Assembly (NCBI GenBank): GCA_022827785.1
Contig: JAJEIM010000015.1
Location: 1 to 61,824 of the forward strand
Length of the DNA: 61,824 nucleotides
Direction: 5' to 3'
DNA from: Acidimicrobiia bacterium
GTDB taxonomy: Bacteria > Actinomycetota > Acidimicrobiia > Spongiisociales > Spongiisociaceae
The position numbers were made by a program, and so were the translations under genes. This document shows, in pieces, positions 1-13,456 of this stretch. The notes below the pieces were generated by a model, which searched no databases, was not told the DNA's origin, and saw only the letters and a list, made by a program, of their open reading frames with translations. Positions within the stretch are counted from its first letter, which is position 1, and each line of letters opens with the position of its first letter.

Positions 1-1
1 C

Positions 2-3000
2 GACACCGGCACGTTCATCATCAACGGCACCGAGCGGGTCGTGGTGAGCCAGCTGGTGCGGTCCCCCGGCGTGTACTTCGACCACTCGGTCGACAAGGCC
101 TCGGACAAGGACGTCTACGGCGCCAAGGTGATACCGGGCCAGGGCGCCTGGATGCAATTCGATATCGACAAGCGCGACACGGTCGGCGTGCGGGTTGATC
201 GCAAGCGGCGCCAGTACATCACGTCGTTCGTGAGGGCGCTGGGCATCGCCGAGACCGATGACGAGATACTCCGCCTGTTCCACGATGCCGACGTCATCGC
301 CAACACCCTGGAGAAGGATCCGGTGCCCGATGTCGACGAGGCCATGCTCGACTTCTACCGGAAGCAGCGCCCGGGCGAGCCGACCACCCTGGACTCTGCC
401 AAAGGCCTGATCGGCTCGATCTTCTTCAACACGAAGCGTTACGACCTCACGGAGGTCGGCCGCTACAAGGTCAACCAGAAGTTCGAGAACCCCGAGGGAC
501 ACTCATCCGAGAACGGTCTCTTCACCCACGACGACTTCATCGACACCATCCGCTACCTGATCCACCTCCAGCAGGGCGAGGAGACCATGACCACCCGGGC
601 CGGTAACGAGGTGGCGGTCCGGACCGACGATACGGACCACTTCGGCAACCGCCGGGTGAGGACGGTCGGGGAGCTGGTCCAGAACCAGATCCGGGTGGGT
701 CTGAGCCGGATGGAACGCCAGGTCAGGGAGCGGATGTCCACCCAGGACCCGGACTCCATCACGCCCACCTCCCTCATCAACATCCGGCCTGTCGTGGGTT
801 CGATCAAGGAGTTCTTCGGATCCAGCCAGCTGAGCCAGTTCATGGACCAGCCCAACCCGCTGGCCGGCCTCACCCACCGGAGGCGCCTGTCGGCGCTGGG
901 TCCGGGCGGCGTGTCGCGGGAGCGGGCCGGCTTCGAGGTCCGGGACGTCCATCCGTCCCACTACGGGCGCATGTGCCCCATCGAGACCCCGGAAGGTCCC
1001 AACATCGGGTTGATCGGGTCCCTTGCCAGCTATGCCCGGGTCAATCGGTTCGGCTTCATCGAGACCCCCTACCGCGAGGTCAAGGACGGCCAGGTGACCG
1101 ATGTCACCAAGCACCTGACCGCTTCGGAGGAGGAACGTTACGTGATCGCCCAGGCCAACTCGGAGTTGAACCTGGACGGCACCTTCGTACGGGACCGGGT
1201 CCTGGTCCGCCGGGCCGGCGGGGAGATCGACCGGGTACCGCCCAGGGACGTCGACTTCATGGATATCTCGCCCAAGCAGATCGTCTCGGTTGCCACTTCC
1301 CTGATCCCGTTCCTCGAGCACGACGACGCCAACCGGGCGCTCATGGGCTCCAATATGCAACGCCAGGCGGTCCCCCTGCTCCGGTCCGAGGCGCCGCTGG
1401 TGGGCACGGGAGTGGAAGCCCGGGCGGCCCAGGACTCCGGTGATCTGATCACCTCCGAGGTCGCGGGCGTGGTGACCTCCGTCAACGGCGACGAGATCGT
1501 CATCACCGAGACGGGCGCCGATGAGGAGCACCGCTACCGGCTCCGCAAGTTCGAGCGCTCCAACCAGGGCACCTCGATCAACCAGAAGCCGGTGGTGGAT
1601 GTCGGTGATGAGGTGTCGGCGGGGACCGTGATCGCCGATGGGCCCTCCACCGAGGCGGGAGAGCTGGCGCTGGGCAAGAACCTGCTGGCCGCCTTCATGC
1701 CGTGGAAGGGCCACAACTTCGAGGACGCCATAGTCCTCAGCGAGCGCCTGGTGAAGAAAGACGTGCTGACCTCGATCCACATCGAGGAGTACGAGGTCGA
1801 CGCTCGCGACACCAAGTTGGGCGCCGAGGAGATCACCCGCGATATTCCGAACGTGGCCGAGGAGGTACTCAAGGACCTTGACGACGAGGGCGTTATCCGC
1901 GTGGGCGCCAATGTGGGCCCCGGCGACTACCTGGTCGGCAAGGTGACTCCCAAGGGTGAGACCGAGATGACTCCCGAGGAGCGCCTGCTACGGGCCATCT
2001 TCGGCGAGAAGGCCCGCGAGGTCAGGGACTCCTCCCTCAAGGTTCCCCACGGCGAGTCCGGCAAGGTGATCGATGTGCGGGTGTACCGGCGGGCGGAGGG
2101 CTACGACGATCTCCAGCCCGGGGTCAACGAACTGGTCCGGGTGTACGTGGCCAGCCAGCGCAAGATCTCCGAGGGGGACAAGCTGGCCGGCCGGCACGGC
2201 AACAAGGGCGTGATCGCCAAGATCCTCCCGGAGGAGGACATGCCCTTCCTGGAGGATGGGACCCCCATCGACATCGTGCTGTCGCCGCTGGGCGTTCCAT
2301 CCCGGATGAACCTGGGCCAGGTTCTGGAGACCCATCTCGGCTGGGCCGCCGCCCAGGGTTGGCGCCCGTTCAAGAGCGATACTCCGGCAGCTGAAGGTAG
2401 GCCGCCCCGATCTCGGGTGGCCACGCCCGTGTTCGACGGCGCCCGCCAGAGCGAGATACGCGACGTCATCGCCAACAGCCTCCCCAACCGGGACGGGTTG
2501 CGCCTGGTGGGGAACGACGGTAAGGCGGTCCTCTACGACGGGCGGAGCGGCCGACCCTTCGATACGACCATCACGGTGGGATTCCTCTACATCCTCAAGC
2601 TGGTCCACCTGGTGGATGACAAGCTCCATGCCCGTTCGACCGGCCCCTACTCGATGATCACCCAGCAGCCGTTGGGGGGCAAGGCGCAATTCGGCGGCCA
2701 GCGCTTCGGAGAGATGGAGGTGTGGGCCCTCGAGGCCTACGGCGCCGCCTACGCCCTCCAGGAGCTGCTGACCATCAAGTCGGACGATGTCCTGGGCCGG
2801 GTCAAGGTCTACGAGTCGATAGTGAAGGGCGACAACATACCCGAACCGGGGATTCCGGAATCCTTCAAGGTGCTAATCAAAGAGATGCAGAGCCTGTGTC
2901 TCAACGTAGAGCTGCTGTCGGCGGGAGAGGAAGTCCAGTTCAGAGACCTGGACGAGGACCTCTATCGCACGTCGGAGTCGCTCGGAATCGATCTGTCGCG

Positions 3001-3025
3001 TCCGGAGCGCAGGGAAGAAGGTTGA
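2..3025 (+). CDS. rpoB: DNA-directed RNA polymerase subunit beta (5' end outside window)
   Basis: Beta subunit of RNA polymerase, forming the catalytic core with beta'. The reading frame is open from base 2, so the N-terminus lies upstream of the window. Diagnostic stretches are seen: the rifampicin region around 820-920 ([24 protein letters not shown]), [17 protein letters not shown], and the C-terminal [19 protein letters not shown]. At the classical rifampicin positions the aspartate (QFMDQ), histidine (THRRR) and serine (RLSALG) are wild type, so no resistance substitution is apparent. The stop lies just before the rpoC start, the usual rpoBC operon. Confidence 0.99.
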   Translation, partial: DTGTFIINGTERVVVSQLVRSPGVYFDHSVDKASDKDVYGAKVIPGQGAWMQFDIDKRDTVGVRVDRKRRQYITSFVRALGIAETDDEILRLFHDADVIANTLEKDPVPDVDEAMLDFYRKQRPGEPTTLDSAKGLIGSIFFNTKRYDLTEVGRYKVNQKFENPEGHSSENGLFTHDDFIDTIRYLIHLQQGEETMTTRAGNEVAVRTDDTDHFGNRRVRTVGELVQNQIRVGLSRMERQVRERMSTQDPDSITPTSLINIRPVVGSIKEFFGSSQLSQFMDQPNPLAGLTHRRRLSALGPGGVSRERAGFEVRDVHPSHYGRMCPIETPEGPNIGLIGSLASYARVNRFGFIETPYREVKDGQVTDVTKHLTASEEERYVIAQANSELNLDGTFVRDRVLVRRAGGEIDRVPPRDVDFMDISPKQIVSVATSLIPFLEHDDANRALMGSNMQRQAVPLLRSEAPLVGTGVEARAAQDSGDLITSEVAGVVTSVNGDEIVITETGADEEHRYRLRKFERSNQGTSINQKPVVDVGDEVSAGTVIADGPSTEAGELALGKNLLAAFMPWKGHNFEDAIVLSERLVKKDVLTSIHIEEYEVDARDTKLGAEEITRDIPNVAEEVLKDLDDEGVIRVGANVGPGDYLVGKVTPKGETEMTPEERLLRAIFGEKAREVRDSSLKVPHGESGKVIDVRVYRRAEGYDDLQPGVNELVRVYVASQRKISEGDKLAGRHGNKGVIAKILPEEDMPFLEDGTPIDIVLSPLGVPSRMNLGQVLETHLGWAAAQGWRPFKSDTPAAEGRPPRSRVATPVFDGARQSEIRDVIANSLPNRDGLRLVGNDGKAVLYDGRSGRPFDTTITVGFLYILKLVHLVDDKLHARSTGPYSMITQQPLGGKAQFGGQRFGEMEVWALEAYGAAYALQELLTIKSDDVLGRVKVYESIVKGDNIPEPGIPESFKVLIKEMQSLCLNVELLSAGEEVQFRDLDEDLYRTSESLGIDLSRPERREEG

Positions 3026-3030
3026 CAAGC

Positions 3031-7077
<4,047 letters not shown>

Positions 7078-7089
7078 CCGGAGGGGCCG

Positions 7090-7304
7090 CGCCTGTACCA
7101 GTGGCTTGTAGTGACCAGTGGCCGGTTGCCAGTGACCAGTTGCGACCTAGAGAGGTAGTCAAGTTCCTCTGGCCCTTGAGGCTGCTGCGTAGTTGCGTTC
7201 TTGGGGTTACAGCATTCACTGACCACTGACCACTGACCACTGACCACTGACCACTGACCACTGACCACTGACCACTGACCACTGACCACTGACCACTGAC
7301 CACT
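7090..7304 (+). repeat. Interspersed intergenic repeat family A, copy 1, with 7-bp tandem array
   Basis: Non-coding spacer after rpoC. It begins with CCAGTGGCCGGTTGCCAGTG-like units, then a core around 7138-7176 (TTGCGACCTAGAGAGGTAG followed by TCAAGTTCCTCTGGCCC), then TTACAGCAT, and ends in about 12 head-to-tail copies of ACTGACC (7218-7304). The same module recurs at 11366-11497 (inverted) and 15211-15367. It lies between the end of rpoC and the convergent manC gene. No terminator with a T-run is obvious. Confidence 0.85.
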
Positions 7305-7317
7305 AAAGGGCTGTCCC

Positions 7318-8364
7318 TTATTCCGGTTGGTCCCGGCTCAGTTCCGGGGGCCTGACGTCCTGGGCCCGGTCCATGGCCGCTACCAGGACCGCGTCTCCGG
7401 TATCCACCACGATCACCCCGTCTAGGCCCACTACCAGGACGGTCCGATCTGCAGCGGAGACGTAGCTGGACGAGACCGAGCGCACCTCGGCGGGCCCGGT
7501 CACCATGTTCCCGTCCTGGTCACGGATTGCCTGCTCCCAGAGGGCGGCCCATGACCCCAGGTCGGACCACCCCGCCTCGAGGGGCGCCATGGCGCCGCGG
7601 CGGGTCTGTTCCATCACGGTCCGGTCTATGGAGCCTTCGGGACAGGCCGTGAAGGCCTGCTCCTCCAGCACGACCGGACCATCGTCGCCCTCGTCGCCGA
7701 GCGCGGCCCGGACCTGTCGGATCATGCCGGGACTCTCCGAAGCCAGCTCCTCGATGAAGGTGGCTGCCCGGAACAGGAACATCCCGGAGTTCCATGAGTA
7801 GCGTCCCGAATCGAGGTAGCGGCGGGCGGTGGGCCGGTCGGGTTTCTCCCGGAACGAGGCGATCCGGATCACGCCCGGGATCCCGGTGATAGCAGGCCCG
7901 TGCTCGATGTAGCCGTATCCGGTCTCGGGCCGGTCCGGCGCAATCCCGAAGGTGACGAGCCAGCCGGCGCGGGCGGCTGCCACGGCTCGCTCCACCGCCT
8001 CCACGAACGCCTCGGTGTCCTCGATGGCATGGTCGGCGGGGAGCACCAGCAGCAAGTCATCCGCCGCGGAGAGCAGCGCCGCGGCGGCCGCGGCAGGGGC
8101 GGTGCTACGCCCCACCGGCTCCAGCACCGCTCTGAAGCCGTCCACGCCGATCTCGGCCATATGGTCCGACACGGGCGGGTAGAGGTTCTCACCGCACACG
8201 ATGATCGGGTCCGCCGCCTCCCCGAGGCGGGCGGCGCGCAGGACGGTTTGCTGCAACATCGAATGTCCACCTGTCACTCGGGCCAGAGGCTTGGGATGCT
8301 CCGGCCGCGACAGCGGCCACAGCCGGGTGCCTGATCCACCCGCCAGGATCACCGGTCGAAGCAT
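7318..8364 (-). CDS. manC: Mannose-1-phosphate guanylyltransferase
   Basis: Makes GDP-mannose from mannose-1-phosphate and GTP for glycan synthesis. The N-terminus PVILAGGSGTRLWPLSR with PKPL shortly after is the nucleotidyltransferase signature. FREKPDRPTARRYLDSG and WNSGMFLF are the sugar-phosphate-binding motifs of the GMP family. At 348 residues it is a single-domain enzyme without the C-terminal isomerase domain of bifunctional ManC. It ends facing the repeat region after rpoC and lies 6 bases downstream of dgt on the same strand, so the two may be cotranscribed. Confidence 0.93.
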   Translation of the reverse strand: MLRPVILAGGSGTRLWPLSRPEHPKPLARVTGGHSMLQQTVLRAARLGEAADPIIVCGENLYPPVSDHMAEIGVDGFRAVLEPVGRSTAPAAAAAALLSAADDLLLVLPADHAIEDTEAFVEAVERAVAAARAGWLVTFGIAPDRPETGYGYIEHGPAITGIPGVIRIASFREKPDRPTARRYLDSGRYSWNSGMFLFRAATFIEELASESPGMIRQVRAALGDEGDDGPVVLEEQAFTACPEGSIDRTVMEQTRRGAMAPLEAGWSDLGSWAALWEQAIRDQDGNMVTGPAEVRSVSSSYVSAADRTVLVVGLDGVIVVDTGDAVLVAAMDRAQDVRPPELSRDQPE

Positions 8365-8370
8365 CTCGCC

Positions 8371-9408
8371 CTACCCGCAGCGGGCCGCGTGGACCCGGTT
8401 GGCGAAGCGATCGGTCATGCCGGCCACGTAGTCAACCGCCTGACGCTGCGGAGAATCGGACGGCCGCAGCGAACCGGGTATCTCGGACGGGCGCGCCTCG
8501 TAGTAGCGGACCAGGTCCTGGACCACTCCCATGGCGTGCCTCCGCAGAGTCTGACCTTCAGCCCGAAGGTAAACCCGCTCGAACATGAAGTTCCGCAGAT
8601 CGTCCATGGCCTCGGCCACGTCAGCCGCCATCCGGACCCTGCCGGCGCTGATCGAGCCGTCGACCACCGCGTGCACCATCGCGGTGACCCAGCGGCCGTG
8701 CTGGTCGCCGAGAAGGGCTTGCGCCCGGAAGGGCAGGTCCCGGTAGCGGATGATCCCGGCCCTCATGGCATCGATGGGATCGTGGCTCAGGTAGGCGATC
8801 CGATCGGCGTAGCGGCACAGGGCCCCCTCCGGGGTGGCGGGTCCCTCCTCGATCCGCCACGGGTGGGCGCGGATACCGTCTCGTGTCTCCCAGGTGAGGT
8901 TGAGTGGCTCGATCACCGACAGCATCCGCACCGAGTGATCGGAATGGACCCAACCCCCGTCGAGGATCTCGTCTAGGGCGTCCTCCCCGGTATGACCGAA
9001 CGGGGCGTGCCCGATGTCGTGACCCAGGCAGATGGCCTCGGTCAGGGACTCGTTCAGGCCGAGCGCCACCGCCATCGAGCGGCCGATCTGGGCGACCTGG
9101 AGCGTGTGGGTGAGCCTGGTGACGAAGTGGTCGTTGCCGGGGTCGATGAACACCTGGGTCTTGCGAGCCAGCCGCCGGAAGGCGTTGGAGTGGACGATGC
9201 GGTCGCGGTCCCGTTCGAATGCGGTACGCAGCGGGTCGGGTTCCTCCGGCCTTTCCCGGCCCCTGGACTCGCTCGCCTTGGTAGCGGCGGGTGCCAACCG
9301 TTGGAATTCGAATCTCTCTCGAGTCTCGCGAGCAACGTGCCGGAAGGGTTCCGCATGGACGACCACGCTCCGACGATAGCGAGGCCGCCCCGGTTGCCGG
9401 CCCGGCAC
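8371..9408 (-). CDS. dgt: Deoxyguanosinetriphosphate triphosphohydrolase-like HD protein
   Basis: HD-domain phosphohydrolase of the dGTPase family, which hydrolyses dNTPs to nucleosides and triphosphate. Visible motifs: DPLRTAFERDRDRIVHSNAF and FRRLARKTQV (substrate pocket), RLTHTLQVAQIGRS (first His), LGHDIGHAPFGHTGE (HD pair). The metal ligands appear intact. The first 20 or so residues are Arg/Pro-rich and weakly conserved, so the start may be one of the GTG codons near residue 15-17. It is transcribed divergently from dnaX with only 20 bases between annotated starts. Confidence 0.92.
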   Translation of the reverse strand: MPGRQPGRPRYRRSVVVHAEPFRHVARETRERFEFQRLAPAATKASESRGRERPEEPDPLRTAFERDRDRIVHSNAFRRLARKTQVFIDPGNDHFVTRLTHTLQVAQIGRSMAVALGLNESLTEAICLGHDIGHAPFGHTGEDALDEILDGGWVHSDHSVRMLSVIEPLNLTWETRDGIRAHPWRIEEGPATPEGALCRYADRIAYLSHDPIDAMRAGIIRYRDLPFRAQALLGDQHGRWVTAMVHAVVDGSISAGRVRMAADVAEAMDDLRNFMFERVYLRAEGQTLRRHAMGVVQDLVRYYEARPSEIPGSLRPSDSPQRQAVDYVAGMTDRFANRVHAARCG

Positions 9409-9428
9409 GGATGAGTACGCTTCCGGCG

Positions 9429-11198
9429 ATGGACTACCAGGCGCTCTACCGCAAGTACCGGCCGCAGCGCTTCGACCAGGTAATCGGCCAGGACCATGTA
9501 ACCGTGACCCTGGCCAGGGAAATTGCAGAGGGCCGGGTGGCCCATGCCTACCTGTTCACCGGTCCCAGGGGCACGGGCAAGACCACGACCGCCCGCCTGC
9601 TGGCCATGGCCCTGAACTGTCCCGACCGGAGTCCGGAAAGCGAACCGTGCGGCGCCTGCCCGTCCTGCTCCGGTGTGGCGTCATCCGTCTCCATGGACGT
9701 GATGGAACTCGATGCCGCCTCCCATAACAAGGTGGAGGACATAAGGGATCTCAAGGCCGGCGTGTCCACGGTGGCGTCGGTGGGGGGCGCCCGGCGGGTG
9801 TTCATCCTCGACGAGGCCCACATGCTCACCAAGTCGGCCGCCAACGCCCTGCTCAAGACCCTGGAGGAGCCGCCCGATCACGTGCATTTCGTCCTGGCCA
9901 CCACCGAGCCCTACCGGTTGCTCGACACGGTCCGTTCCCGGAGCCAGCGGTTCGACTTCCACCTGGTGCCCACGGACACGCTGACCAGCCACCTGAGGGG
10001 GATAGCCGAGGCCGAGGGATTCGAGGCCACCGACGGCGCTCTGCTGGCGGTGGCCCGGCGAGCTGCCGGGTCGGTCCGGGACTCGTTGAGCCTTCTGGAG
10101 CAGGTTGCCGCCCGCGACGGTACCGTCACGGAGGAAGGCGTCCAGGCGGCTCTCGGGGTGGCAGGGCCCGAGTCGCTCATGAAGCTGGTGGATGCGGTTG
10201 TGGACGAGGCGCCGGCCGCCGCCCTCAAGCTGGTGGCTCAACTGTCGGCCGGCGGAGTCGATCTGCGGCGCTTTGCCGGCGATGCCCTGGGGTTCTTCCG
10301 GGGGGTCTTTCTGGCCTACTACAGCTCCGACCTGAAGGACCTCACCGACGAGCCACCCGATGTGATCGAGCGCTGGCGGGAGGTGGCGGGCCGGATCCCG
10401 CCAGCGTCGGTAACGAGGTCGATCGACCTGCTCGGAGAGGCGCTGGTCAAGCTCAGGGAGGGCCGGGACGAGCGCATGATGCTGGAGTTGGCGGTCCTGA
10501 AGCTGTCCCGCCCGGAGCTGGATGACAGCCCGGAGGCACTGCTACGGCGGATCGAGCGGCTCGAGAAGGGCCGACCGGCCGCGCCCGCCCGCGCCACAAC
10601 GGCCGCCACTCCCCGGGCCGTCCCGGTTGCCGATGGGGCCGAACCCCCGGCCCCTGCGCCTCCAGAGCCATCGGCGTCTGTCCCGCCATCCGTTCCTGCG
10701 TCTGCCCCGCCGTCCGATCAGCCACTCACCGATGGGGACCTCGACCGCGTCTGGCCACAACTCAAGAACACGGTGATCGAAGAGGTCGGTTCCAGGACGG
10801 GGGCGTACTTCCGCGACGTCGTTCCGGGGGGAGTGGAAGGATCCACACTGGTGCTGTCCGTCCCGTACGAGTTCCACCACCGGGCTCTCTCATCCGACAA
10901 CGAGTTGGCCGCGCTACTCGCTCGGGTGGCGGGAGACCTGCTCGCCCGGCCGGTGACCATCAAACTGAGGCTCGATGTCGCAGAGTCCGAGGGGGGGAGC
11001 GGCCGCGGTCGCGACCCGGCCCCGCCCCTGCCGGATCCGGCGCCCGAGCCGGAACCGGAGGTGCCAACTCCGCCCAAGCCGGTCGACGAACACCCCGCAG
11101 AGCCGCCGCCGGAGGTTGACCCGGTGGCGGCGATGCAGCAGGCGGTGCTGCTGGTCGAGTCCGAGCTCAACGCCCGGGAGGTCCAGCCCGATTCTTAA
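9429..11198 (+). CDS. dnaX: DNA polymerase III subunit gamma/tau
   Basis: Clamp-loader ATPase of the replisome. The start is ATG 9429 (MDYQALYRKYRPQRF), the canonical DnaX N-terminus; the open frame extends further upstream without homology. Walker A GPRGTGKTT, a four-cysteine zinc module (CPDRSPESEPCGACPSC), DEAH box and an SRSQRFDF sensor/Arg-finger region are present. Residues about 380-430 and 525-575 are Pro/Ala/Glu-rich linkers. No slippery A-rich frameshift site was seen, so only one product is predicted. The stop codon abuts the repeat element at 11200. The ybaB gene often found between dnaX and recR is absent. Confidence 0.96.
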   Translation: MDYQALYRKYRPQRFDQVIGQDHVTVTLAREIAEGRVAHAYLFTGPRGTGKTTTARLLAMALNCPDRSPESEPCGACPSCSGVASSVSMDVMELDAASHNKVEDIRDLKAGVSTVASVGGARRVFILDEAHMLTKSAANALLKTLEEPPDHVHFVLATTEPYRLLDTVRSRSQRFDFHLVPTDTLTSHLRGIAEAEGFEATDGALLAVARRAAGSVRDSLSLLEQVAARDGTVTEEGVQAALGVAGPESLMKLVDAVVDEAPAAALKLVAQLSAGGVDLRRFAGDALGFFRGVFLAYYSSDLKDLTDEPPDVIERWREVAGRIPPASVTRSIDLLGEALVKLREGRDERMMLELAVLKLSRPELDDSPEALLRRIERLEKGRPAAPARATTAATPRAVPVADGAEPPAPAPPEPSASVPPSVPASAPPSDQPLTDGDLDRVWPQLKNTVIEEVGSRTGAYFRDVVPGGVEGSTLVLSVPYEFHHRALSSDNELAALLARVAGDLLARPVTIKLRLDVAESEGGSGRGRDPAPPLPDPAPEPEPEVPTPPKPVDEHPAEPPPEVDPVAAMQQAVLLVESELNAREVQPDS

Positions 11199-11199
11199 T

Positions 11200-11366
11200 C
11201 GTGGTCACTCTGTGTTGCGGCGGCGTGATCTGGACCGCCATCGACGCCTCTGGCTGCGTCCTGCCTCCTCAACGTACCCTGCGGGTACGCCTTCGTCCGC
11301 AGTCCCTTGCCATAGACGCCGCTGACGGCGCCATATCCCACCGCCACCTCCACAGACCGACCACGG
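11200..11366. mobile_element. MITE-like intergenic element family B, copy 1
   Basis: A ~165-bp non-coding element that is nearly identical to 45950-46114. Its ends are imperfect inverted repeats (CGTGGTC... at the left, GACCGACCACG at the right). Inside is a hairpin GTACCC-TGC-GGGTAC, and a shared block GCCTCTGGCTGCGTCCTGCC. It begins one base after the dnaX stop and contains no convincing coding frame. This is consistent with a miniature inverted-repeat element; no transposase is attached. Confidence 0.75.
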
Positions 11367-11497
11367 TGGTCAGTGGTCAGTTAGTGGCGTAACACGGAAC
11401 TGTTAGGAGCAAGACACTAGGCCTGGGGCCGGAGGAACTTGACTACCTCTCTAGGTCGCAACTGGCCACTGGCAACCGGCCACTGGCCACTACGCAA
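11366..11497 (-). repeat. Interspersed intergenic repeat family A, copy 2 (inverted)
   Basis: Reverse-complement copy of the 7090 and 15211 repeats. It reads GGTCAGTGGTCAG units, then AACTGTTAGGAGCAAGACAC, then the inverted core GGAACTTGACTACCTCTC, then CACTGGCAACCGGCCACTGG units. It matches the 15211 copy over its whole length and the 7090 copy at both ends and the core. It fills the remaining spacer upstream of recR. Confidence 0.85.
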
Positions 11498-11547
11498 GGG
11501 CGGATGCGACGGTTTCGTCACTACCACCGACTACCCTGGTCAGGCTG

Positions 11548-12183
11548 ATGTTCGAGCGTCCCGTTCAACGATTGATCGACGAGCTGAGCAGGCTTCCTGG
11601 GGTGGGTCGCAAGTCGGCCCAGCGCCTCGCCTTCCACCTGCTGAACGTCGAAGAAGCTGACGCCCGCCGCTTGGCGGGGGCGATTGTCGACCTGCGCGAG
11701 CAGACCTCCTCCTGCTCTCGTTGCTACAACGTCACGGCCGGCGCGGAGTGCTCGATCTGCCTCGATCCTCGCCGCGAGCCCGGGTACATCTGCGTGGTCG
11801 AACGGGCCCAGGACATCGCGGTCATCGAGCGCACGCGCGAGTTCGCCGGCCAGTACCACGTGCTGGGCGGCGCCCTCTCGCCCATCGACGGGATCGGACC
11901 CTCCCAACTCCGGATCGAAGAACTCGAGCTCCGGATCGAAGAGCTCCGGGACCGGTGCCCGGACAACGGCGCGGGCGGGCCCGGGGAGCGGCGGATCGAG
12001 ATCATCATCGCCACCAATCCCACCATCGAGGGCGACACCACCGCCATGTACCTGGCGCGACGCTTCAAGCCCTTCGGGATAACCGTTACCCGTCCTGCCA
12101 GCGGTCTTCCGGTCGGGGGCGACATGGACTACGCGGACGAGATCACTCTCGGCAGGGCTCTCGCGGACCGGCGGGAGCTGTAG
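11548..12183 (+). CDS. recR: Recombination mediator protein RecR
   Basis: RecR loads RecA onto gapped DNA with RecFO. The 211-residue protein has the helix-hairpin-helix [17 protein letters not shown] (residues ~16-32), a C4 zinc motif [16 protein letters not shown], and a Toprim domain ([25 protein letters not shown]). Mid-protein, residues ~122-136 contain an in-frame near-duplication of LRIEEL encoded by almost identical DNA at about 11910-11950. It is probably expressed from within the repeat-filled spacer after dnaX. Confidence 0.97.
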   Translation: MFERPVQRLIDELSRLPGVGRKSAQRLAFHLLNVEEADARRLAGAIVDLREQTSSCSRCYNVTAGAECSICLDPRREPGYICVVERAQDIAVIERTREFAGQYHVLGGALSPIDGIGPSQLRIEELELRIEELRDRCPDNGAGGPGERRIEIIIATNPTIEGDTTAMYLARRFKPFGITVTRPASGLPVGGDMDYADEITLGRALADRREL

Positions 12184-12267
12184 AGGATCCGTCCCGATCC
12201 CGATGTCCGGGATGGCCGGATAGCTTGATATCGTATGCGCCGATCCAGAGGCGCTCGGAATGGACTC

Positions 12268-13425
12268 ATGGGCAAAGGCATAGGACCGGTAGAGACGCGG
12301 TTCTTCACGTTCGGCAGCGAAAAAGACCCGTTCGTCTGCGAGGACGGCGGGGAGTTGCCCGAGGTCACCCTGGCCTACGAGGTCTACGGTGAGCTCAACG
12401 AGGCCGGCGACAACGCCATCCTCCTCTTCCACGCCCTCACCGGCAGTCACCACGCAGCGGGAGAGAACCGCGACTACAACGGAGCCGAGGATCGCTGGAC
12501 CGACGAGGTGCACACCGGCTGGTGGGACGACTTCATCGGGCCGGGCCGCTCCCTCAACACCGACAAGTTCGCGGTGATCTGCGCCAACTGGCTGGGTCAC
12601 TGCTACGGCACCACCGGCCCCGCCAGCATCAACCCGCTCACCGGCAAGCCCTACGGACCGGACTTCCCGCGGGTTTCGGCAGGCGACACGGTCCGGGCGC
12701 ATTTCCGGCTGCTGGACCACCTGGGCGTGGACAAGCTTCATGCGGTGGTCGGGGGCAGCGTGGGCGGGATGATGTGCCTCGACGTGGCGGTTCGCTACCC
12801 AGGCCGGGTGCGTTTCGTCGTTCCCATCGCGGCAGGCCTGCGAGCCACCACCCTCCATGTGATCCATGACTTCGAGCAGATCAACGCCATCTACAACGAC
12901 CCGGACTTCAACGGGGGCCACTACTACGACGGGCCCGCGCCCGACGCCGGCCTCGCCCTCGCCCGGATGATCGGCCACAAGACGTTCGTGTCGCTCGACC
13001 AGATGAAAAAGCGGGCCAGGGGGGAGGTGGCCGAGTCCGCAGACCGGGTGCGGCTTCCGATCGAGAGCTACATGTGGCATCAGGGCCAGAAGTTCGTCAA
13101 GCGCTTCGACGCCAATGCCTACCTGCGGACCATGTGGGCCTGGCAGGACTTCGATCTGTACGCGGATGCGGAGCGCGAGGAGAAGACGCTCCGGGAGATG
13201 CTGGCATCCGGCGACCACAAGTACCTGGTCTTCTCGATCGACTCCGACGTGTGCTACTACCCGGGCGAGCAGAGGGAGCTGGCCGAGGAGTTGAAGGCGG
13301 CGGGAGTGGACTTCAACTGGATCACCGTGCACTCGGAGAAGGGTCACGACGCCTTCCTGCTCGAGCCGCACCTGTTCGAGCCGCATCTTCGTTACCATCT
13401 GGAATCCGATTGGGATCCCTCGTGA
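12268..13425 (+). CDS. metX: Homoserine O-acetyltransferase
   Basis: Acetylates homoserine from acetyl-CoA, the activating step for methionine synthesis. It is an alpha/beta hydrolase fold with LLFHALTGSHHAAG (oxyanion), nucleophile elbow VVGGSVGGMMCLDVA, an Asp in the FSIDSDVCYYP region and the catalytic His in SEKGHDAFLL. The start at ATG 12268 (MGKGIGPV) is preferred; the frame opens at 12235. It is followed 31 bases later by metY, matching direct sulfhydrylation. Confidence 0.94.
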   Translation: MGKGIGPVETRFFTFGSEKDPFVCEDGGELPEVTLAYEVYGELNEAGDNAILLFHALTGSHHAAGENRDYNGAEDRWTDEVHTGWWDDFIGPGRSLNTDKFAVICANWLGHCYGTTGPASINPLTGKPYGPDFPRVSAGDTVRAHFRLLDHLGVDKLHAVVGGSVGGMMCLDVAVRYPGRVRFVVPIAAGLRATTLHVIHDFEQINAIYNDPDFNGGHYYDGPAPDAGLALARMIGHKTFVSLDQMKKRARGEVAESADRVRLPIESYMWHQGQKFVKRFDANAYLRTMWAWQDFDLYADAEREEKTLREMLASGDHKYLVFSIDSDVCYYPGEQRELAEELKAAGVDFNWITVHSEKGHDAFLLEPHLFEPHLRYHLESDWDPS

Positions 13426-13456
13426 TGTCCGGGACCCCGAGCAGGAGACGCGCCAC

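Noticed and set aside
503-1780. Long minus-strand open frame inside rpoB
   Set aside because: It is a shadow of rpoB in high-GC DNA, with His/Arg/Pro-rich composition and no homology; many similar frames across the window were dropped for the same reason.
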